DNA of 64,000 nucleotides from JACRAV01 sp964571235. Lineage in GTDB: Bacteria > Zixibacteria > MSB-5A5 > GN15 > FEB-12. The stretch lies in the NCBI GenBank assembly GCA_964571235.1, contig CAZNAI010000004.1, positions 310,001-374,000 on the forward strand, given 5' to 3'. Below are positions 8,853 through 17,273 of this stretch, piece after piece; positions within the stretch are counted from its first letter, which is position 1; the number at the start of each line of letters is the position of its first letter. The notes below the pieces were generated by a model that worked only from the letters and a program-made list of their open reading frames with translations, was not told the origin of the DNA and ran no database searches. Both the position numbers and the translations under genes were made by a program.

Positions 8853-9890
8853 ATGCGGATTGGAAACCTAAACCTCGACGGTCAGGTCCTTTTGGCCCCC
8901 TTGGCCGGGGTGTCAAATCGACCATTTCGGGTGCTGGCGGCCCGGGCTGGAGCCACCATGACGTACACCGAAATGGTCTCATCCGAGGCCATTATCCGCG
9001 ACCAAGAGCCGACCTTTGCAATGATGCGCTTTAGGGCCGACGAGCAACCTGTTGGAATACAATTGTTTGGATCGTCGCCCGAGGTGATGGAGCAAGCCGC
9101 CCGGATTACTTCAGAGCGATTTTCGCCCGACCTGATCGATATCAACTTTGGTTGTCCGGTCAAAAAGGTGGTAAACAAGAATGGCGGGGCGGCGGTCCTT
9201 AAGGACCTGAATCTGACTGAGGAGATCGTCACCGCGGTGGTTCAAGGAGCCGGCAAGACCCCCGTCACAGTCAAAATGCGAACGGGCTGGGATGACTGTA
9301 CCCCCGTCTTTTGCGAAGTCGGACAGATGGCCGAGCGGGTCGGCGCAAAAGCGATCACGCTCCACGCCCGTAGCCGCGCCAAAGGATACGCCGGAAAGGC
9401 CGACTGGGCGGCGATCAAACAACTCAAAGAAGCAGTCAAAACAATTCCGGTAATTGGTAATGGCGATATTCTGACTCCCGAAGATGCCAAGCAAGTGCTC
9501 GATGAAACCGGTTGCGACGGCGTCATGCTTGGTCGTGCCGCCCTCGGCAATCCGTTTGTGTTCGCGCAAATGCGGGCATTCTTGGAAAGGGGAGAAGATA
9601 TCGGCGAACCCGAACCGGTTGCCAAAATTGACACTGCTCGTTTTCACGCCCAGCTGATGGCCGAAGAATTCGGCGAAGAGCGCGGCGCACGCATGATGCG
9701 ACGGTATCTTGGGTGGTACGTGAAAGGATTCCACGGCGCCAACGAACTTCGTGGACAGCTTATGCAGGTGCTCACCATCGCCGATATTGAACGCGTCTTT
9801 GCGGAGTACGTAAAGATTCACTTGGGTATCGAGCCCTCACCGACGCCACTTGTCACCGGCAAAGCCTGGTCGGCTATTGCCGGAAAATAA
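8853..9890 (+). CDS. dusB: tRNA-dihydrouridine synthase, DusB type
   Basis: 345 residues from the ATG at MRIGNLNLDG; an in-frame extension upstream runs into the promoter region and lacks homology. It is an FMN enzyme reducing uridines in the tRNA D-loop with NADPH. APLAGVSNRPFR near the N-terminus, DINFGCPVKKV with catalytic Cys101, the TIM-barrel strand VIGNGDI and GRAALGNPFVF are all family marks. The C-terminal helical tRNA-binding domain follows from about residue 250. It starts divergently from the FHA operon. Assignment to DusB rather than another Dus is from overall similarity. Confidence 0.92.
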   Translation: MRIGNLNLDGQVLLAPLAGVSNRPFRVLAARAGATMTYTEMVSSEAIIRDQEPTFAMMRFRADEQPVGIQLFGSSPEVMEQAARITSERFSPDLIDINFGCPVKKVVNKNGGAAVLKDLNLTEEIVTAVVQGAGKTPVTVKMRTGWDDCTPVFCEVGQMAERVGAKAITLHARSRAKGYAGKADWAAIKQLKEAVKTIPVIGNGDILTPEDAKQVLDETGCDGVMLGRAALGNPFVFAQMRAFLERGEDIGEPEPVAKIDTARFHAQLMAEEFGEERGARMMRRYLGWYVKGFHGANELRGQLMQVLTIADIERVFAEYVKIHLGIEPSPTPLVTGKAWSAIAGK

Positions 9891-9919
9891 TTGCCCGCCG
9901 ACGATTCGGTCCATATATT
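9891..9919 (+). promoter_or_regulatory. Putative housekeeping promoter of etfA
   Basis: TTGCCC begins directly after the dus stop codon and is followed 17 bases later by TATATT. Transcription would start near 9926, leaving a short leader with GGAG before the etfA ATG at 9950. Confidence 0.45.
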
Positions 9920-9949
9920 CCCCGCCTGTTGTAAACCCGGAGTGAAAAA

Positions 9950-10906
9950 ATGAAACTACTTGTCATAGCTTTTCAGAAAGACGGTCATCCGACCTCAGCT
10001 TCATTTGAAGTCTTAACGGCCGCTCAGTCTATCGGCGCCGAGATCAGCACCGCGATCCTTGCCGAAGACGCCGCTACTGCCGCCGCTGAATTGGCCGCCC
10101 GAGGCGGCGGATCGGTTCTCGCCGTTTCCAATCGCGCGCTGAAATTCGTTAATGAAGAAGTCTACGCCAAAGTGATTGGCTCGCTGATCGAATCGCACAA
10201 GCCCGACGCCGTTTTTGCTCCGGCAACCTTCCACGGCAAGGCACTGACCAGTCGTTTAGCCGCGCGCCATGGCGGCACGATGGCCTCCGATATCACCTCG
10301 CTTGCCCTTGAATCGAGTCAACTGGTAGTCAGCCGCCCCAACTACGGTGGCTCTGTAATTACCAAGCTCTCCGCCCAAAGTGGGCCGTTCTTTGTAACTG
10401 TTCGTCCGAAGATTTTCGCGGAGTCGAAATCAGGGACGGGAACCGTCGTTCCAACAACTGTTGATTCATCTTGCTTTGCATCTCGCACTGCAGTGCTTGA
10501 AGCAAAGAGCGGCGGCGGTGGATCGGCTAATCTGGCTGAGGCCGACACTATCGTCGCGGCTGGTCGTGGTATCAAAGGACCCGAGAATGTCCCGCTCCTT
10601 CAGGAATTGGCTGATTCGCTCCATGCCGCGCTGGGCGCGTCGCGCGCGGTAGTCGATGCCGGCTGGATGCCGTATCAGCATCAGGTTGGTCAGACCGGGC
10701 GCACAGTCAATCCCAAGCTATATGTTGCAGTCGGAGTATCCGGCGCTATTCAGCATTTGGTTGGGATGCAGACCTCGCAGACGATTGTCGCGATCAACAA
10801 AGACAAAGACGCGCCGATTTTCAATGTTTCAAGCTACGGCATTGTCGGAGATCTTTTCGAAATTGTCCCGGCACTAACGAAGAAATTCAAGGCCGAGCTG
10901 AAGTAG
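9950..10906 (+). CDS. etfA: Electron transfer flavoprotein, alpha subunit
   Basis: 318 residues. The N-terminal domain (about 1-190) is a nucleotide-binding fold, and the C-terminal FAD domain (about 195-318) has GRGIKGPENVPLLQELA, the GASRAVVDAGWMPYQHQVGQ region and VGVSGAIQHLVGM, all typical of EtfA. ETF takes electrons from acyl-CoA dehydrogenases, two of which are encoded near 39-41 kb, and passes them to the quinone pool. An etfB gene normally lies next to etfA; none is present here. The stop codon lies inside the GTAGG start of a repeated hairpin at 10903. Confidence 0.93.
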   Translation: MKLLVIAFQKDGHPTSASFEVLTAAQSIGAEISTAILAEDAATAAAELAARGGGSVLAVSNRALKFVNEEVYAKVIGSLIESHKPDAVFAPATFHGKALTSRLAARHGGTMASDITSLALESSQLVVSRPNYGGSVITKLSAQSGPFFVTVRPKIFAESKSGTGTVVPTTVDSSCFASRTAVLEAKSGGGGSANLAEADTIVAAGRGIKGPENVPLLQELADSLHAALGASRAVVDAGWMPYQHQVGQTGRTVNPKLYVAVGVSGAIQHLVGMQTSQTIVAINKDKDAPIFNVSSYGIVGDLFEIVPALTKKFKAELK

Positions 10907-10927
10907 GTCGAACCCCCCGTTTCGACA
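10903..10927 (+). repeat. GTAGG hairpin element (REP-like)
   Basis: GTAGG, then GTCGAA and TTCGAC arms around a CCCCCCG loop, then A. This fits the common plan of the dispersed hairpins further right. The TAG stop of etfA lies within its GTAGG. A second small stem GGTGC/GCACC with CTTTCTT follows and may help terminate transcription. Confidence 0.5.
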
Positions 10928-11011
10928 GCGGTGCGGTCGCACCCTTTCTTGTGAACGAAAAGACGGACCTGAGCTAACCCTCGTGCGGGTCATTGACGTG
11001 ACCTAAAATCG

Positions 11012-11353
11012 TCAACGCACAGTTTCTGTTGGTGCCAACCGGAAATCGACACCCTTCTTGTCCCCCCTCCACTTTGGAAATGTCCGGATTGCGGTAACGT
11101 AGCCCGCCTTTCGGACAAATACAACTGTTGGCCCGTACCCGAAATCGGCCCAAGCGTACCTACCTGTCGAGTCAGTCGCAATCGGTTGCCCACTAGTCGT
11201 GTCTTCCGGCCACACCAGTGCCGACTCTATCGGCAGACCGGTAACTGAATCGGTGACAGTCCCGGAAAAGGACGAACCGAATTCGCCACTATCTGTAATG
11301 CACCCGATGAAGAGCGAAAGTACGGAAAAAGCAAGCAAGACCGATCTGTACAT
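11012..11353 (-). CDS. Small lipoprotein with carboxypeptidase regulatory-like domain
   Basis: 113 residues from the ATG at MYRSVLLAF, chosen because GGAGAG lies seven bases upstream; a TTG further upstream is weaker. The signal sequence ends in a lipobox (LSLFIGC), so the mature protein begins with a lipid-modified cysteine. The rest is one beta-sandwich repeat (FSGTVTDSVTGLPIESALV, DSTGRYAW, VRKAGYV) of the carboxypeptidase-regulatory/CNA-B-like type. Likely anchored in the envelope; role unknown. It is encoded downstream of the multiheme cytochrome but separated from it by a terminator. Confidence 0.75.
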   Translation of the reverse strand: MYRSVLLAFSVLSLFIGCITDSGEFGSSFSGTVTDSVTGLPIESALVWPEDTTSGQPIATDSTGRYAWADFGYGPTVVFVRKAGYVTAIRTFPKWRGDKKGVDFRLAPTETVR

Positions 11354-11433
11354 ATTTCTTCTCTCCAATCACAAAATAGACGAAGCGGCCGGATTAACTG
11401 TCAACACAAATTGCAGGAGAATTTGGTTTCATC

Positions 11434-11464
11434 AAAAAAAGCCCACCGCTATGCGGTGGGCTTT
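11434..11464 (-). terminator. Intrinsic terminator of the cytochrome gene
   Basis: GCCCACCGC and GCGGTGGGC form a nine-pair stem with a three-base loop. Read on the minus strand it is followed by seven T residues. It lies 25 bases beyond the cytochrome stop codon. Confidence 0.9.
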
Positions 11465-11489
11465 CTACATTTACGAGAAATCAAAGCTC

Positions 11490-13403
11490 CTATTTACTTC
11501 GCGATTTGCCTATGTTCTCGGCCGGCGAAATTGGAACAAAGCTAACCGGAACCGGATGCGATGTCGTATCAACCGAGCAGTTGTTGGAAACAATCAGCAC
11601 TGCCGTCCAGGTTCCGACCTTCGGAAACTTGAACGACGGCGACTGACCGGAGAGACGAGCTGTGTCAGGGTTCAGGACAAACAGCCAGTCCCATGTTCTG
11701 GCGGGACCTGAAGAGCTATCAGCAAATTGAACGAGTAGACTCGTGTCGACCGGAGTCGGCGTCCATCCAAACTCCGCGACTACCGTCGAATCGGCCGAAA
11801 AGATGATGTCGCGCACCACCGTATCGCCTCCCGGTGTACAGGAGTTGAACGCCCGCAGGACGACTGTCACGGTATCTTCACCCGCGCGTTTTGGACGGAA
11901 ACTAACGGTACTTCCGGTGAAGGTCGAGTCCGCATCAGGGAAGTACCATTGCTGTGATGTTGGGATGCCCAGCGACGAATCGACAAGGGTTATGGTGGAA
12001 CTTAAGCAAACGGTGGAGTCAGCAACATGTATCCGCGCGGTCAGCGGACCGCGCACTGTCACAGCATTGGCTTTGGTGGCTGAACTGTTGACATTGGTGC
12101 TGTCGTTAATCGCTTTCAATGTGACCGAGTAGATGCCCGGATTGGAATAATTGTGTATGGGGGATGTCTGAGTACTGCCTCCGTCACCAAAAGTCCACTC
12201 GGAAGTATGATAGGTGAAACGAGTCCGATTGGTGAAGGTGATTGGGTCGCCCACGCAAACATCGTTGTCAGAAATGACAAAATCCGCCCGTGGTGGAATT
12301 GAATCCCAACGCATGAGCGAAGTCAAAAGCAATTTGTTCATCAACTTCGGATTGTGAATTCCCCGCGAACCATCGTGGCGATACAGAAGATAGTTGTACA
12401 GAATCCTGGCGCCGTCGGCGGGAAGAATATCTCCAACCGTATACATCGTGCCTGCGGTGTCATCAGGATTGAGAATGAAAGAACTCTCCAAAAGATCACG
12501 CAGAGAGTCGGCAAATCGGCTGATTGAATCACCGCGCTCTTGCGCATCGATACTTGAGCTCACCGCGTAGAAATTTGTCGACGAACCGGTTGTATGGCAT
12601 CCACTCGCGACACAGTTTGCGGTGTACGGAGTCGTGTCATGCACCGCGTCGTGGTATTGCAGTCGGAATGTATGCTCACCCAGATCATACCCGCGTCCCT
12701 TGCCAAAGTGGCAGGTGATGCAGGGGTCGTTCATTCGTGTGCCTATGTGAGAACTGTCGAACAATATGTTCGCGGTATCGAAACGGTATCCGCCGGCGCC
12801 GATCAACACATCGGCCTGGGCACTGTAATGCGGGCCGAAATTGGCGGCAAGCGTGATATCGCCGCTTGCTACCTTGGGTGGAGCGCCGGTCGCACGGTGG
12901 CAGTTGGCGCACATATTGGACTTTCCCTGAATGTACTTGGACTCACCATCAGCCAGCGTGACCGCCAGCGAAATGCCACGTAACGAATCGAGCGACCCAG
13001 CTTCGGTGGGCACAGAATGGGGAAGATGGCAGGTATAGCAATTGATGACCGATGGCCTCGTAGTATCGGCAACATGGCCGGTCAGCACCGAGTCGACATA
13101 CGCATCGCCGGAGTGACACGACGGCCCACAGGCGGTGGCAGTCTTTAACTGTCCATTCATCCGGATTGGGTATTCCAAAAGTGAGGCGTTGGCATGCGCC
13201 GAATTCGCCCACTGACCCTTGGGAATGACAATCAACTGGTCATCTCTGTCAGTGTGACAGCTCTTGCATTCTTTGCCAAGCGTCGTGTCGACAAGGGTGA
13301 TATTGTTGACTTCGGTGATCAATTTGTCGCATCCCGGCGACAAGAGCGCAAGGGAGAGACCGAAGACGAGGGGAAGTGCGATGACGATTCGATGGATTTT
13401 CAT
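11490..13403 (-). CDS. Multiheme c-type cytochrome lipoprotein with PKD domains
   Basis: 637 residues from the ATG at MKIHRIVIALP. A signal sequence ends in a lipobox with Cys25. Six probable haem-binding motifs follow: CKSCH (46-50), CGPSCH (92-97, CX3CH), CYTCH (122-126), CANCH (165-169), CITCH (228-232) and CVASGCH (264-270, CX4CH). From about residue 385 there are three PKD-type Ig domains, the first with WTFGDGGS. It is likely an envelope-anchored electron carrier whose PKD part binds a partner or surface. The downstream terminator is strong; the next gene upstream runs divergently. Which redox partner it serves is unknown. Confidence 0.88.
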   Translation of the reverse strand: MKIHRIVIALPLVFGLSLALLSPGCDKLITEVNNITLVDTTLGKECKSCHTDRDDQLIVIPKGQWANSAHANASLLEYPIRMNGQLKTATACGPSCHSGDAYVDSVLTGHVADTTRPSVINCYTCHLPHSVPTEAGSLDSLRGISLAVTLADGESKYIQGKSNMCANCHRATGAPPKVASGDITLAANFGPHYSAQADVLIGAGGYRFDTANILFDSSHIGTRMNDPCITCHFGKGRGYDLGEHTFRLQYHDAVHDTTPYTANCVASGCHTTGSSTNFYAVSSSIDAQERGDSISRFADSLRDLLESSFILNPDDTAGTMYTVGDILPADGARILYNYLLYRHDGSRGIHNPKLMNKLLLTSLMRWDSIPPRADFVISDNDVCVGDPITFTNRTRFTYHTSEWTFGDGGSTQTSPIHNYSNPGIYSVTLKAINDSTNVNSSATKANAVTVRGPLTARIHVADSTVCLSSTITLVDSSLGIPTSQQWYFPDADSTFTGSTVSFRPKRAGEDTVTVVLRAFNSCTPGGDTVVRDIIFSADSTVVAEFGWTPTPVDTSLLVQFADSSSGPARTWDWLFVLNPDTARLSGQSPSFKFPKVGTWTAVLIVSNNCSVDTTSHPVPVSFVPISPAENIGKSRSK

Positions 13404-13665
13404 GCTACTGCAGTTTATCCGTTTGAGTGCCACGATTATACACACGTATATAGCCGGGAGTTGCACGCCTGTCAATGTAATTGTCGACAGTCTGAAATGC
13501 CGTGTCTTATTGTGTTGCCCACCTCGGCCAGAGCAATTATCTTAAGGGCGTGATCTGGCCGCCGCCGCCACAGCTCTTCGTGCCGCTGTTTGCACAAGGA
13601 GACTGGTGTGGTCGTCAGTAACAAGACACAATGAAGCCCAATTCCCCAACACATACAGGTGCTAC

Positions 13666-16272
13666 GTGATTCGACGATTATGGGCCGTCTTAACGGTCTG
13701 TGCGCTGTCCGGCGGCGTTTTGGCTCAACCGGCTACATCCTACAAGATCGCCGCTCCACCAACTGCCGGCCTCAAGTCGACTGTCGCCATTGATATCGCA
13801 GTTTCCATATCTGGCGCTGACACGATTGTCTGGCTGGCTACTGGCAAGGGAGTTCAGTTTTCAATGGACCATGGCGCGACTTGGTTGCAATACAATTCGG
13901 CCAACGGTCTGCCCAGCGATAATGTCTCGGCGATGTGCCCCATCGTAAACCGGTTCTGGATCGCATCCAACCACGAGGAGTCGATAGGTGCTTCGCTGGC
14001 CACGATGTCCGACGGCGTCACTTACACCGACGACAACGGCTCCGATTGGACACAGATCGATTTCGGAAGTGGCGGTCTGAATATTCCGTTTGTCTGGGGA
14101 GGCGACCGGACGATCTACGACATAACCGGAGCCCGCGACACCAACACCTATCTGAACAACGGCACTAACTGGATGTTTTTTACCGCCTTTGCCGGCGCGT
14201 TCTTGGCCTCGCGCGATGGTGGCGTCCACTGGCGACGGATTTATCCGACTCCGGGGGATTCAATTCAGTTTAATCTCACTGACCAGGCGCCGTCACTACG
14301 CAATCGCTACTTTTCCTGTGTGGCCGACACTTCCCATGGCGACTCGACTTTTGTCTGGGCAGGAACAGCCGGGGGAGTGTTTCAGTATGTCTATGTACAA
14401 CCGCGCGAAAAGCTTTACTCCCGCGCGTACAACAACGTTGCGTTTTGTTCATCATGTGGGCCGACAACTATGTCTCTCCTCGGAGGATCGAGCGGGCTTT
14501 CTATCGGCAAGATAACGGGGACTCCGTTTGTATCGCGATTCACCAACCACGGCTTACCCGGAAATTACATTAGCGCCGTGAGAGAGTTCGGCGGAAAGAT
14601 CTTTGTCGGGACGGCGTCGGACTCAGGAGTTTCCACTGGACTGGCGATATCGACTGATGGTGGCGATTCGTTTGCGTCGGTAGCGCTCAATCCCACGGTG
14701 AGCGGAACCGGTCAATCGGTCTCCGACTTTGCCGTTATCCGCAACCGAATCTACCTGGCCGCCCAACAACGAAGTCTTTACGTTTCTTCCGACACTGGCG
14801 CGAGCTGGTCGCGAGTTTGGATCAACTCTTCAGATTCGTTATCCCTTGTCAACACCGTCAACGCGCTCAACTCCTACGGCGACACTCTGCGGGTCGGCAC
14901 CGATTCGGGCCTCGTGAATATCGCGATGGACTCCACGGGAGTATTTACTGATATCAAGAATGTGTACTTCATCGAAGACGACAGCACGTCCCAGCGGGTG
15001 ATTCGTGTCCGCACGCAGGAATTCCTCCATGACACGACAGCCGCGTTGGACTCAACCGTTATCTGGACCTGCAATCTCCCGCGCACTGCGGGCGGTGAAC
15101 CGATGGTCGGCCGAATCTTTACTGATACACTTGGACAACTCCAGTTCTACCGCAATCAAGTGACTTCGGGAATCGGTTCGGTGACCTACGATATCGGCTT
15201 CCTCGGCGATACCGTCATCGTGGTCGGTCGCAACGGCGCCCGGTATTCGGCCAACGGCGGCGACCCGGCCACCGCGCTTTCGGTCATCGATAGCGTCAAC
15301 GCCGCGGTCAAGCTCGACTCCGACACCATATCCGCAATCTCCATCCTCGGTGATACGGTTATCATGACTTCCAAGAAAGGCATCGCCTTTTCGACCAGTC
15401 GAGCGAAAAAGTTCAAGATCTTCAGAGCGAATCTCGACAGTCTTTCGGCCGATCTGGTGGTCAATCACACTGTTGTCAATTCAGGCAATATTGTGGCCCA
15501 ACGGTACGGTCTCACCGGCGACTTTGTCCCGGCAATGGCGATTCGGCACATGACCTCCGGTCCTGACGAAATTTGGTTCTCGGGTCGACCGGTGTCGGCC
15601 GGTGTTCCCGGAATGTCCAAGACCTGGGTCGATACGGCCGGCAGGTTTACATTACTTGCCATGAACCAAAGCGATTTCGCATGGAACTTCGGTTTCAACG
15701 GCGACACCGTGTATGCGGCGACAAACGCGGGACTATTGTATCACGTTGACGATTCGATCGGTGACACATCACAGACTTGGGACACACTCTCGTTCGTGAA
15801 TTCATCCTCAGGTGACACGCTGATCGCACCGGGTACTCCGGTCTATGCCGTAAAGAGCGACGGAAAATACCTTTGGGCGGGGACAGGCGACGGAACAGTT
15901 CGCATCGACCTGAACAATCTCGGCAATCAGACGCTGTTTACACCGGTCGATTCGACAACCGCCAAAGATGAAGTCTACGCATTTCCGGTGCCGTTCTATC
16001 CGGCCGAGGGGGACGAAGTCGATTTCCACTTTGTCGTCGATCAGGAAGGGCCGGTCACTCTCGAAGTGTATGACTTCGCTATGAATCTGGTCGCGCGACC
16101 AATCGACAATGTCACCTACGCACCCGGAATCTACCCCAACGGCTCAACCCAGGGTCGCACATGGAACGGCCGAAACGGCAAAGGCGATGTTGTCGCAGTA
16201 GGTGTCTATTATTTCAAAGTAACCCTTCCCGGCGGCGAGAATCGCTGGGGTAAACTGGCGGTCTTGCCGTAA
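13666..16272 (+). CDS. Secreted beta-propeller protein with FlgD-Ig-like C-terminal domain
   Basis: 868 residues from a GTG giving MIRRLWAVLTVCALSGGVLAQ, a clean signal peptide. A GTG at 13606 has a better ribosome site (AAGGAG) but would add 20 residues before the hydrophobic core. The body is built from repeated strands with the DxGxSW and TDGG/SADGG pattern of sialidase- and propeller-like repeats. The end (about 765-868) is a FlgD-Ig-like domain, containing LEVYDFAMNLVARP and GVYYFKVTLPGG, the type that carries secretion signals in FCB bacteria. The layout recalls PorZ-like type IX secretion components. PorV/PorQ-like genes follow directly. Confidence 0.72.
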   Translation: MIRRLWAVLTVCALSGGVLAQPATSYKIAAPPTAGLKSTVAIDIAVSISGADTIVWLATGKGVQFSMDHGATWLQYNSANGLPSDNVSAMCPIVNRFWIASNHEESIGASLATMSDGVTYTDDNGSDWTQIDFGSGGLNIPFVWGGDRTIYDITGARDTNTYLNNGTNWMFFTAFAGAFLASRDGGVHWRRIYPTPGDSIQFNLTDQAPSLRNRYFSCVADTSHGDSTFVWAGTAGGVFQYVYVQPREKLYSRAYNNVAFCSSCGPTTMSLLGGSSGLSIGKITGTPFVSRFTNHGLPGNYISAVREFGGKIFVGTASDSGVSTGLAISTDGGDSFASVALNPTVSGTGQSVSDFAVIRNRIYLAAQQRSLYVSSDTGASWSRVWINSSDSLSLVNTVNALNSYGDTLRVGTDSGLVNIAMDSTGVFTDIKNVYFIEDDSTSQRVIRVRTQEFLHDTTAALDSTVIWTCNLPRTAGGEPMVGRIFTDTLGQLQFYRNQVTSGIGSVTYDIGFLGDTVIVVGRNGARYSANGGDPATALSVIDSVNAAVKLDSDTISAISILGDTVIMTSKKGIAFSTSRAKKFKIFRANLDSLSADLVVNHTVVNSGNIVAQRYGLTGDFVPAMAIRHMTSGPDEIWFSGRPVSAGVPGMSKTWVDTAGRFTLLAMNQSDFAWNFGFNGDTVYAATNAGLLYHVDDSIGDTSQTWDTLSFVNSSSGDTLIAPGTPVYAVKSDGKYLWAGTGDGTVRIDLNNLGNQTLFTPVDSTTAKDEVYAFPVPFYPAEGDEVDFHFVVDQEGPVTLEVYDFAMNLVARPIDNVTYAPGIYPNGSTQGRTWNGRNGKGDVVAVGVYYFKVTLPGGENRWGKLAVLP

Positions 16273-16283
16273 AGGAGCCAATG

Positions 16284-17267
16284 ATGAAAAAAACTATTCT
16301 GATATTGGCCACCCTGACAATCGTTGCGCCTGGTGCATTGTCTGCCGACGGCGACGGTGGTTACGCCGGTTCATTTCTGCAGGTTCCGCTTGGCGCGCGT
16401 CCGGCGGCCATAGGCGGGGCGTATATCGGTGTCTCCGATGACGCTTCCGGCATCATGTATAATCCGGCCGGGCTGGCCGGCATTCCGTATCGCGAATTTA
16501 CTTCATCATACCGAGTCATGAAACTCGACCGCAAGCTCGGGTACGCTTCGGCGATCTTTCCTATACAGGGAATGGCCTCTTTAGGTGTGCAGTGGCTCTA
16601 CGCCGGTTCGGGAAGTGTCGAAGAACGCGATCGCGACGGCGATTTGGTCGGCCGCGACATCAGCCAGAATACACACCAGCTCGGCGTGACCTTTGCCAAG
16701 CGATTTGAACCGTGGATTTCTGTCGGTGCCAATCTGAGCTATCTGTTTTCGAAAATGTCGGAGATCAGCGCCAATTCTGTCGGTTTCGATTTCGGCGTCA
16801 TGATCCATTTGACCGAGCTGATCGACCGCGAAAAGCGCGACCTGTTTTTCGCCGAGGATGCCAAGATCGGATTTGTGGCGAGAAATCTCACCAAGCAACT
16901 TAGATGGAACAGCGAAAAGTACCTGAAAAAGTACTCGACCGACGGTACCGGATTCACGCAGACCGACAAGTTTCCCATCGAGGCAGGCCTTGGGGCTTCA
17001 TCGCGGTTTCTTGATCGCAAACTGCTGATCGCGGCTGACGCCACAAAAAACGAGAAGCAGTCGTTCAAAGGTCGATTCGGCGCTGAATACGAAATTCGAC
17101 CTGAGTTTGTACTTCGGTCAGGGTACTCGGCCTACGGATTCTCTGCCGGCGCTGGATTTCAATTCGATGTCAGCCCCAAGCGGACGCTCGCGATTGATTA
17201 CGCCTTTACTTCTGGTCGCGCAGACGAAGGCGGCGAGCACCTCTTCTCACTTGGTCTGAGGTTTTAA
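16284..17267 (+). CDS. PorV/PorQ family outer-membrane beta-barrel protein
   Basis: 327 residues from the second of two adjacent ATGs, six bases after AAGGAG. A signal peptide (MKKTILILATLTIVAPGALS) leads into the family start: GSFLQVPLGARPAAIGGAY and DDASGIMYNPAGLAG. The rest is alternating beta strands ending FSLGLRF, typical of an outer-membrane barrel with terminal aromatic residue. Members of this FadL-like group include PorV, which shuttles type IX substrates. It follows the propeller gene by 11 bases and is six bases before a second paralogue, so the three genes likely act together at the outer membrane. Confidence 0.82.
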   Translation: MKKTILILATLTIVAPGALSADGDGGYAGSFLQVPLGARPAAIGGAYIGVSDDASGIMYNPAGLAGIPYREFTSSYRVMKLDRKLGYASAIFPIQGMASLGVQWLYAGSGSVEERDRDGDLVGRDISQNTHQLGVTFAKRFEPWISVGANLSYLFSKMSEISANSVGFDFGVMIHLTELIDREKRDLFFAEDAKIGFVARNLTKQLRWNSEKYLKKYSTDGTGFTQTDKFPIEAGLGASSRFLDRKLLIAADATKNEKQSFKGRFGAEYEIRPEFVLRSGYSAYGFSAGAGFQFDVSPKRTLAIDYAFTSGRADEGGEHLFSLGLRF

Positions 17268-17273
17268 AAAAGT

